Shown here piece by piece: positions 7,550 to 12,317 of a stretch of 12,317 nt of DNA; positions within the stretch are counted from its first letter, which is position 1; each line of letters opens with the position of its first letter. Origin of the DNA: an uncultured Lachnospiraceae bacterium (lineage in GTDB: Bacteria; Bacillota; Clostridia; Lachnospirales; Lachnospiraceae); contig CAJOQO010000263.1 in the NCBI GenBank assembly GCA_905236545.1, forward strand, positions 1-12,317, written 5' to 3'. The notes under the pieces are model-generated. The model made no database searches and was not told the DNA's origin. It worked only from the letters and a program-made list of their open reading frames with translations. Both the position numbers and the translations under genes were made by a program.

Positions 7550-7585
7550 CGCATCTCCATACACGCAATCCCGCATGGAGATGCG
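7550..7585 (-). promoter_or_regulatory. Intercistronic stem-loop between SDR and binding-protein genes
   Basis: An 11-bp perfect inverted repeat (7550-7560 with 7575-7585; core CGCATCTCCAT/ATGGAGATGCG) with a 14-base loop. On the minus strand it is followed by TCACAATAAAAAAAC, which is A-rich, so it is not an intrinsic terminator in the operon direction. It lies 40 bases after the SDR stop and 44 bases before the binding-protein start. A smaller 5-bp hairpin (CGCAT CTCC ATGCG) within the left half would compete with it. Possible roles are mRNA processing or 5' protection of the binding-protein message, or a protein-binding site. Confidence 0.6.
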
Positions 7586-7625
7586 CTCAATCTCCGTTCT
7601 TATGATTCCCTTTCCTGTCGATGGA

Positions 7626-8402
7626 TCAGAAGCAGGTAAATGCTCCGTCGATGATGAAGTCAGAACCGGTGGTGAAGCTGCTTGTGTCGCCTGCCAGGTA
7701 GACGCAGATCGATTCCAGCTCTTCCGGTTTGCCAAGCCTTCCCATCGGTGCCATCGCGTTCCACTTTTCGATCAGCGGGATCAGCGTCTTCGACTGAAGG
7801 ACAAGATCCGTTCCGATGTATCCCGGGCTGATGGAGTTGACTCTCACCCCTCTCTTCGCCCACTCGATCGCCAGGGACTTCGTCAGCTGGATCACTGCCG
7901 CCTTGGAAGCGTTGTACGCACACTGGGGCTGCGGCACGTTCACGATGTGCGCCGACATGGAAGCGGTATTGATGATGGATCCGCCTCCGTGCGCAAGCAT
8001 GTACCTGCCTGCCGCGATGTCGGTAAGGAACACTCCGTTCAGGTTGATGTTGATCACCTTCGACCACTGCTCATAGGTCATCTCCTCAGCCGGAGCGTTG
8101 ATGCAGATTCCCGCGTTGTTGTGACAGAAGTCAAGTCCGCCCAGTTCAGCAACAACCTGCTCTACCATGGCGTCGACTTCTTCCTTGCTGGTGCAGTCGC
8201 ACCGGATGGCGATCACCTTGCGGCCCGTCGCCTCAGCCAGTTCGGCTGCGGTCTTCTTTGCTTCCTCAATGTCCAGATCCACGATTGCCACGTCTGCACC
8301 CGCCTGGGCGAAGCCTGTGGCAGTGCATTTGCCGATGCCTCTCGCGCCGCCTGTGACAAAGCCCTTCTTGCCGTCCAGTCTCATCTGTTCAATGATTCCC
8401 AT
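7626..8402 (-). CDS. Short-chain dehydrogenase/reductase, polyol-dehydrogenase-like
   Basis: Classical SDR oxidoreductase of 258 residues. It has the cofactor motif TGGARGIG at 17-24, an Asp at the end of the second strand (AIVDLD, D42) that favours NAD(H), and NNAG at 95-98. Catalytic residues are N120, S150, Y163 and K167 (YNASK), with SPG at 192-194. The stretch SMSAHIVNVPQPQCAYNASK at 148-167 and NSISPGYIGT closely recall mannitol, arabinitol and sorbose/xylulose-type dehydrogenases, including fungal NADP mannitol dehydrogenases. It therefore probably oxidises a polyol or aldonate hydroxyl or reduces the matching ketose. The start at 8402 has AGGAGG five bases upstream; an in-frame ATG at 8453 would leave almost no leader from the predicted promoter. 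It is the first gene of the operon, divergent from the ROK regulator. Confidence 0.9.
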   Translation of the reverse strand: MGIIEQMRLDGKKGFVTGGARGIGKCTATGFAQAGADVAIVDLDIEEAKKTAAELAEATGRKVIAIRCDCTSKEEVDAMVEQVVAELGGLDFCHNNAGICINAPAEEMTYEQWSKVININLNGVFLTDIAAGRYMLAHGGGSIINTASMSAHIVNVPQPQCAYNASKAAVIQLTKSLAIEWAKRGVRVNSISPGYIGTDLVLQSKTLIPLIEKWNAMAPMGRLGKPEELESICVYLAGDTSSFTTGSDFIIDGAFTCF

Positions 8403-8440
8403 AGCTTCCTCCTGTGTTATTGTTGTAATTAATTTTGTAA

Positions 8441-8473
8441 TATGATTTATCAAAATGTGTTGTCTAAATCATA
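8441..8473. promoter_or_regulatory. Candidate operator: inverted repeat overlapping the -10 box
   Basis: TATGATTTA at 8441-8449 and TAAATCATA at 8465-8473 form a perfect 9-bp inverted repeat with a 15-base spacer, covering the -10 box and the expected start site of the catabolic operon. The inner 7-mer AAATCAT occurs again at 8545-8551 and 8576-8582. An overlapping weaker repeat ATTTTG/CAAAAT lies at 8432-8437 and 8451-8456. The adjacent ROK regulator is the likely binder. An mRNA leader structure is the alternative for the weaker repeat, because it lies downstream of the start site. Confidence 0.5.
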
Positions 8474-8496
8474 GCTTCAGTCTCTTACGCTGTCAA
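8468..8496 (-). promoter_or_regulatory. Promoter of the SDR-ABC-uxuB operon
   Basis: On the minus strand TTGACA (8496-8491) and TATGAT (8473-8468) are separated by exactly 17 bases. This is a perfect -35 and a 5-of-6 -10 box, the best promoter match in the window. Transcription would start near 8461, giving a leader of about 58 bases before the SDR start. The -10 box lies inside one arm of a perfect 9-bp inverted repeat (8441-8449 with 8465-8473), which fits repression by steric blocking. Confidence 0.85.
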
Positions 8497-8583
8497 TTGG
8501 TCATTTTACATAAACTATCAACACGTATATTGTGCATTATTTCCAAATCATGTGTAAGGCAAATCTAATTCATGAAAATCATT

Positions 8584-8612
8584 TTGCAAATTATTTCCTT
8601 TTCATTTATGAT
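8584..8612 (+). promoter_or_regulatory. Promoter of the ROK regulator gene
   Basis: TTGCAA (8584-8589), a 17-base spacer and TATGAT (8607-8612). The -35 box is embedded in the 8-bp palindrome TTTGCAAA and preceded by an AAATCAT copy at 8576-8582. ATGAAAA (8572-8578) and TTTTCAT (8599-8605) form an inverted repeat that brackets the -35 box, which suggests autoregulation. The expected start site near 8619 gives a leader of about 30 bases. Confidence 0.75.
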
Positions 8613-8649
8613 GTCCTGTGACGAGACTTAATAGAAGGAGGCTTGCGAT

Positions 8650-9786
8650 ATGAAAAAGACAATTACACCGGGACAGATCAGTCAGAACAACCTGAAGCTC
8701 ATCTATCAGTACATCTACCAGAATGATTCCGTTTCCCAGCAGGATATCGTCTATGCCTTGCACCTGAGCCGCCCTACGGTATCCGCCAAGATCGCGGAGC
8801 TGGAGGAAAAGGGGCTCATCTGCAGGGCCGGACAGATCTCATCAGAGCTGGTTGGCCGGAAAGCTGTCGCTTATTCGGCAGTGCCTGACTACCGCGTTGC
8901 CGTCGGCGCAGAGGTAATGAAGAATCTGATTAAAATCCTTGTGGTAGATCTGAAGGGGAATTATTATAACCGGATCGTCATAGAAAAGAAGTATGAGAAT
9001 ACAGATGCGTATATCAGAAGCTTTTGTGACGAGGTAAACCGCTATATCCAGTCTCTTTGCTATAAAGAGGAGCAGATCCTCGGAATCGGCATTTCTTTCC
9101 AGGGGCTTGTGAACGCGAAAGGAACCCGCATCACCTACGGAAAGATCCTGGACTGCACAGGGCTTACAATTGAACAGTTTGCCAGATACCTTTCCTATCC
9201 CTGCAGGTTCCTGCATGATGCCGCTGCAGCGGCCGATTCCGAGCTGTGGGCCTCTCCGGAGCTTTCCGACTTTATCTATATGAATGTCAGCATTCATCTT
9301 GGAGCGACTTTGGTTCATGGCCGCCGTATCCTGACCGGCAAGCATGGGTATTCCGGCACCGTCGAGCACGTCCAGATGATCCCGAACGGAAAAAAATGCT
9401 ATTGCGGAAAGCTCGGCTGTACGGAGACGGTCTGCTCTATGAGCGCGCTCCTGGGGGAGGACGAAGAGGATGCTTTCTTCGAGCTGAGAGATGCCGGTGA
9501 CCCTGCCGCTGTTGAGCGGTGGAATACCTACCTGTATTATCTCTCTCTGACCATACACAATATGCATCTGCTCTACAATGAAGACTTTGTCATAGGAGGA
9601 TATCTGGCCTCTCATCTCCGGGACAGGGATATCACCTGCATCTATGAAAACATTGAGAGGGTCTCCCCGTTTCCCGAGAAACGCGACTACGTCCGCATCG
9701 GAAAGATGCCCAAGCACAGCATCACCTATGGAGCCGCGCTTCCCTTTATTCACGACTTTCTGTCAGGCGAACTGATCCCCGGGTAA
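8650..9786 (+). CDS. ROK-family transcriptional regulator (XylR/NagC type)
   Basis: DNA-binding regulator of 378 residues. An N-terminal winged helix-turn-helix (about 14-60; SQQDIVYALHLSRPTVSAKI at 29-48 is the HTH) joins a C-terminal ROK sugar-kinase-like domain (about 80-370). The ROK zinc site is complete: H240, C250, C252 and C257 in EH(x9)CYCGKLGCTE. The ATP-binding DxGxT motif of ROK kinases is missing at the start of the domain, and the kinase NDANAA motif reads HDAAAAA around D190, so it should sense a sugar but not phosphorylate it. GIGISFQG at 145-152 and IGGYLA at 315-320 are other ROK landmarks. AGAAGGAGG lies eight bases before the ATG. Its divergent position makes it the probable repressor of the SDR-ABC-uxuB operon and of itself, with the imported sugar or its product as inducer. 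This is inferred from context. Confidence 0.92.
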   Translation: MKKTITPGQISQNNLKLIYQYIYQNDSVSQQDIVYALHLSRPTVSAKIAELEEKGLICRAGQISSELVGRKAVAYSAVPDYRVAVGAEVMKNLIKILVVDLKGNYYNRIVIEKKYENTDAYIRSFCDEVNRYIQSLCYKEEQILGIGISFQGLVNAKGTRITYGKILDCTGLTIEQFARYLSYPCRFLHDAAAAADSELWASPELSDFIYMNVSIHLGATLVHGRRILTGKHGYSGTVEHVQMIPNGKKCYCGKLGCTETVCSMSALLGEDEEDAFFELRDAGDPAAVERWNTYLYYLSLTIHNMHLLYNEDFVIGGYLASHLRDRDITCIYENIERVSPFPEKRDYVRIGKMPKHSITYGAALPFIHDFLSGELIPG

Positions 9787-9831
9787 GAATCTGTACGGAA
9801 ACCGCTTCTGCAGACCGCGCTGACAGCCACA

Positions 9832-9877
9832 TGCGGCGCATTGAACTCTTTCGATGAAAGCGTTTCAATGCGCCGCA
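9832..9877. terminator. Large hairpin between convergent genes, probable bidirectional terminator
   Basis: A 14-bp perfect outer stem (9832-9845 with 9864-9877; TGCGGCGCATTGAA/TTCAATGCGCCGCA) is topped by a 5-bp inner stem (CTTTC 9848-9852, GAAAG 9856-9860). It lies 45 bases after the ROK stop and 82 bases before the end of the convergent esterase gene. There is no T-run on either side, so classical intrinsic termination is not assured. The descending arm contains TGAAAGCGTTTCA (9855-9867), a cre/LacI-operator-like palindrome. Confidence 0.55.
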
Positions 9878-9886
9878 CTGTTGTCC

Positions 9887-9972
9887 GTCGTAAAGTGGTC
9901 GGGGTATGACCCAATGTCATTTACTTTCTGTCGTAAAGTGGCCGGGGTATGACCCAATATCATTCCCTTTCG
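9887..9972. repeat. Tandem direct repeat, two 43-bp units
   Basis: Unit 1 is 9887-9929 and unit 2 is 9930-9972. They match at 38 of 43 positions by direct comparison, and both begin GTCGTAAAGTGG and contain CGGGGTATGACCCAAT. Each unit holds a small palindrome GGGTATGACCC. The second unit extends through the stop codon and last three codons of the convergent esterase gene. Two adjacent copies without spacers do not make a CRISPR array. A local duplication, a pair of protein-binding sites, or the remnant of an insertion-sequence end with repeated terminal sites are possible. Confidence 0.85.
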
Positions 9973-12140
9973 TTCCTGACCGGCTCCACACCGGCCAGCA
10001 GATAAGCAAAGCCGTCCTTCAGCCGCGGCAGATAGAAGGAAGAACTGTGCTCTCCGCTGTCAATCTCAAACAGATGGGGAACCTTCAGCCGGGTCAGATG
10101 CCCTCCCATCCGGATATGATCCAGGTCAAAGCAGTACAGATCATGGCTTCCGCAGATGCTCACATGACGGAACTGTCCGAGCTGCCCGGCATCCATCTCC
10201 AGAAATGTCTTCAGCGCGCCCGTATAGCGGAGAGCTCCGTAGATGTCAAAGACGCCTCCGTACAGCTCCGGATGAGCCAGCGCGTTCAGGTAAGCGCCTC
10301 CGCCTCCCATGGATTCCCCTGCAAGGAACCGATACTCCCTGCTGTTTACTGTCCGCAGGGTACTGTCCACCCGGGAGATCAGATCCTCGTTCAGCATCTT
10401 CGCGTACGCGCCGGACCACCAGCTTTGTTTCTGCGGATGGCCGTCAGACGGGAAGATCACGATGCAGGGCGGAATCTTTCCCTCCGCGATTCCTTCGTCC
10501 AGTACGGCCGGAACGCCGGCAATCTCAAACGACTTTCCGGTGGAACCGTAGCCATGCAGCATGTACACAACCGGATACCTGAGCTCCGACTCATCGTATC
10601 CTTCCGGCAGAAAGACCCTGTACTCGATCTCCTGCCCTTTCAGGGAATCGGAAGAGAAGGAATCCGTATAGAATCTTCTCTTTGAAGAATCCTGCTCCTT
10701 ATCCGCCTTTGCCGTTATCCGAATCGGTCCGGCGTACCAGCCGCCTGCACCGTTCGAATTGCAGATCCTGACAGCCAGCACATTTTCCCCGGGCCGGATC
10801 AGGTCCTCCGGAACCGGATAGATCCGTTCCACATCCCACGGATTCGTCCCGTCGTAGCTGCCGCCCTCATCCGGGATCCCGGTCTGGCCGATGCGTTTCC
10901 CGTTCAGATAGATCTCATCCGCCTCGTCCATCATGCCGGCCTCCAGCTGAAGATCCTTCCTGTCGAATCCTTCCGGAAGCACAAAGTCCCGGATATACCA
11001 GGCATATCCGGCATAATAGGGATTGCCCTTCAGGCAGGAAGCAAAATCACTGCTCCACCAGTCAAGGCCGGGCTGAACCACATCCCATTCTCTCCAGTCT
11101 GTATCCAGTATTTCCCCGATCTTCTCAGAAGAAACCTCCGGATCACTTTCGCGAAGAGCATCCGCTGTCCGGAAATACCAGCTGCCCGCCAGATCGATTC
11201 TGCGCTCCGCGCCTTCTGTAATCGTTTCCAGCGGCTGATACTCTGTCTCTGTCTCCTCCGTCCCATCTCCTTCTTCCCCGGAAAATGCATGCGCGAAGTT
11301 TTTCAGGACGCTGCCCAGCTGATCCAGGTATGTCCCATAAAGCACGGAGCTCCTGATGGAGTATGCAAAGACATCGTAGTCCCAGGCCGAAGGACTGTTT
11401 TCATCCGCCAGGCCCGGTTCCCGGAATAAGGAGGCTATGTCCGCGGAACCGCCCTCAGCCCAGGCAAGCGAACTGTCCGCATTGCAGTCCAGATAAGTGT
11501 AATAGTTTCCCAGCCATTGTCCATCCGCACCGAAGCCGCCGATCCGCCCGCTCAGAAGGCTGTACACATCTCCGTATTCTTCGAGGAATGGATTGTCCCG
11601 GGATGTAAAGTCTCCGTCCTGGCTCGCAATCTTACTGAAGAACAGCGGTTCCTCATCCACCTCTCCGTCCGCTGCCCCATAGCCGAGCAAAAAGGAAAGG
11701 TAACCACCCACCGAGAATCCGGTAACGCCGCGCATCGACGCGCCGCGCCCGGCCGGACAGTGATCCTCCACCACGGCGATCGCTTCCCGGATCTGGTCTT
11801 CCAGCGGCTTTCCGGCGCGAAGCTCGGGAAATACACAGATCATCTCCGGTATGTCTCCCTCTTCCTCCAGGGCGCGAATCCTGTTTTCGATCCCGTCCTC
11901 CAGATACTGCCGGGCGCCGTACCCATCCTGCGGCATAAAATACACGGAAGGATACCTCTCTCCCAAAGCTTCCTTTTCCGGAAGAAGAACATAGAGCTTC
12001 TGCCCGTCCCCATAGGTCAGTTCCCTGATCATACTCTGAGCGGCATAAGCCGTTCCTCCCCCTGCCAGGTTCCCCGAAAGAAGCGTAAAAGCTGCCCACA
12101 CCACGGCCAGAAACCTTACTCCTGCCTGTTTTTTGTTCAT
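9960..12140 (-). CDS. Secreted multidomain esterase: esterase-like, galactose-binding-like sandwich, esterase
   Basis: Exported protein of 726 residues. A signal peptide (1 to about 34, cleavage after TAYAA) is followed by an alpha/beta-hydrolase domain (about 36-290) with GFSVGG at 141-146 (nucleophile S143). A charged linker (EEGDGTEETETE, 289-300) leads to a beta-sandwich of the galactose-binding/glycoside-hydrolase-2 N-terminal kind (about 312-478; GSWYFR, YAGYAWYIRDFVLP, EIYLNGKRIG, NVLAVRI). The second hydrolase domain (about 488-718) has the oxyanion region YMLHGYG at 526-532, GESMGG at 608-613 (S610), acid candidate D667 and H698 in GEHSSSFY, as in the esterase D/feruloyl and acetyl-xylan esterase group. 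The C-terminal domain looks active; the N-terminal domain lacks an evident catalytic His. It probably removes acyl groups from plant or host glycans outside the cell. GAGGAGG lies nine bases before the ATG. It is convergent with the ROK gene, and the last codons lie in the 43-bp repeat. Confidence 0.85.
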   Translation of the reverse strand: MNKKQAGVRFLAVVWAAFTLLSGNLAGGGTAYAAQSMIRELTYGDGQKLYVLLPEKEALGERYPSVYFMPQDGYGARQYLEDGIENRIRALEEEGDIPEMICVFPELRAGKPLEDQIREAIAVVEDHCPAGRGASMRGVTGFSVGGYLSFLLGYGAADGEVDEEPLFFSKIASQDGDFTSRDNPFLEEYGDVYSLLSGRIGGFGADGQWLGNYYTYLDCNADSSLAWAEGGSADIASLFREPGLADENSPSAWDYDVFAYSIRSSVLYGTYLDQLGSVLKNFAHAFSGEEGDGTEETETEYQPLETITEGAERRIDLAGSWYFRTADALRESDPEVSSEKIGEILDTDWREWDVVQPGLDWWSSDFASCLKGNPYYAGYAWYIRDFVLPEGFDRKDLQLEAGMMDEADEIYLNGKRIGQTGIPDEGGSYDGTNPWDVERIYPVPEDLIRPGENVLAVRICNSNGAGGWYAGPIRITAKADKEQDSSKRRFYTDSFSSDSLKGQEIEYRVFLPEGYDESELRYPVVYMLHGYGSTGKSFEIAGVPAVLDEGIAEGKIPPCIVIFPSDGHPQKQSWWSGAYAKMLNEDLISRVDSTLRTVNSREYRFLAGESMGGGGAYLNALAHPELYGGVFDIYGALRYTGALKTFLEMDAGQLGQFRHVSICGSHDLYCFDLDHIRMGGHLTRLKVPHLFEIDSGEHSSSFYLPRLKDGFAYLLAGVEPVRNERE

Positions 12141-12226
12141 CCCTTTCTGCCTCCTCTCCCCGGAAGCCCCCTGCTTCAGGAAAATGCCGATCCTGTTTTG
12201 CGGATATCTTCGCGCAGTTCTCTTTT

Positions 12227-12254
12227 ATCATATGATACGGTCGCCAAAAGTCGA
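12227..12254 (-). promoter_or_regulatory. Candidate promoter of the esterase gene
   Basis: On the minus strand TCGACT (12254-12249), a 16-base spacer and TATGAT (12232-12227). The -35 box matches the consensus at 4 of 6 positions and the -10 box at 5 of 6. The -10 box is part of a 12-bp perfect palindrome TATCATATGATA (12226-12237), which could be an operator. The leader to the ATG at 12140 would be about 80 bases. Confidence 0.45.
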
Positions 12255-12258
12255 TTAC

Positions 12259-12290
12259 GGATTGTTCCGCGCTTCGCGCTCCCACAATCC
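12259..12290. repeat. GC-rich palindromic element upstream of the esterase gene
   Basis: Nested inverted repeats: GGATTGT (12259-12265) with ACAATCC (12284-12290) outside, and GCGC TTC GCGC (12269-12279) inside, separated by short unpaired TCC/TCCC stretches. It may be a terminator for a gene beyond the right edge, or a copy of a dispersed palindromic repeat. No T-run follows on either strand. The rest of 12141-12317 contains only the candidate promoter and no supported gene. Confidence 0.5.
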
Positions 12291-12317
12291 TGCCCTCCAT
12301 TCGTGCTCCATGGGGCC

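Noticed and set aside
6474..7568. Longer binding-protein start at 7568
   Set aside because: It would place 21 charged residues before a clear signal peptide and would start inside the 7550-7585 stem-loop, without a ribosome site.
7506..7625. Separate promoter for the binding-protein gene
   Set aside because: The best pair (TTGCGT, 17 bases, AATAAA) is weak and lies across the stem-loop; no convincing -10 box was found.
7626..8453. Longer SDR start at 8453
   Set aside because: It lies only about 8 bases after the predicted transcription start and has no ribosome site; AGGAGG precedes the ATG at 8402 and the Rossmann fold begins normally from there.
8572..8588. cre (CcpA) site near the ROK promoter, TGAAAATCATTTTGCA
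   Set aside because: The central CG required in cre sites is missing (TC instead); it is better treated as part of the local repeated motifs.
8842..9753. 303-codon open frame on the minus strand opposite the ROK gene
   Set aside because: It is a shadow of the ROK coding frame. It has no ribosome site, no recognisable motif and low-quality composition, while the plus-strand protein is a clear ROK regulator.
9887..9972. CRISPR-like repeat
   Set aside because: Only two directly adjacent units with no spacers between them and no cas genes nearby.
11653..12300. 215-codon minus-strand frame overlapping the esterase N-terminus
   Set aside because: It is a frame-shifted shadow (Gly/Arg-rich) of the esterase gene, without its own start signals. 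The esterase frame has a signal peptide and hydrolase motifs.

Overview
The window looks like a piece of chromosome from a moderately GC-rich anaerobic Firmicute, most likely a gut-type Clostridia/Lachnospiraceae relative. This is an inference from three things: strong AGGAGG-type ribosome binding sites before almost every gene, protein family types (a ribose-type sugar ABC transporter, a ROK repressor, and a clostridial form of the mannitol dehydrogenase/fructuronate reductase family about 534 residues long), and AT-rich regulatory DNA between GC-richer genes. No rRNA, tRNA, CRISPR array or complete mobile element is visible.

Region 1 (1-2131, minus strand) is the 5' half of a multisubunit Na+/H+ antiporter operon of the Mrp/Mnh/Mbh type. 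In transcription order it carries mrpE, mrpF, mrpG, a DUF4040 (MbhD-like) subunit, and an MbhE-like domain fused to an MnhB domain that runs off the left edge. The genes are packed with 1-8 base overlaps or a 15-base gap. A candidate promoter lies just before mrpE.

Region 2 (2183-8500, minus strand) is a self-contained catabolic operon. It starts at a near-consensus promoter (TTGACA, 17 bases, TATGAT) and ends at a 17-bp perfect hairpin terminator. Its order is: short-chain dehydrogenase resembling polyol dehydrogenases, secreted sugar-binding protein, double-domain sugar ABC ATPase, RbsC-type permease, and a long-chain polyol dehydrogenase/fructuronate reductase. The simplest reading is that one sugar, polyol or sugar acid is imported and then converted by two NAD(P)-dependent redox steps. 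No kinase, isomerase or aldolase is present, so the product must feed a pathway encoded elsewhere. Stem-loops flank the binding-protein gene on both sides, which may set its transcript level apart from its neighbours.

Region 3 (8403-9786) holds the control unit. A ROK-family repressor is transcribed divergently from the catabolic operon across a 247-bp AT-rich intergenic region that contains two well-formed promoters and several repeated short motifs (AAATCAT, TCATTTTRCA, ATTATTTCC). These are plausible operators for the ROK protein.

Region 4 (9787-12317) contains, convergent to the ROK gene, a 726-residue secreted protein with an unusual order: esterase-like domain, galactose-binding-like beta-sandwich, second esterase domain. 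Between the two convergent genes lie a large hairpin containing a cre/LacI-operator-like palindrome and a 43-bp tandem duplication that runs through the stop codon of the esterase gene.
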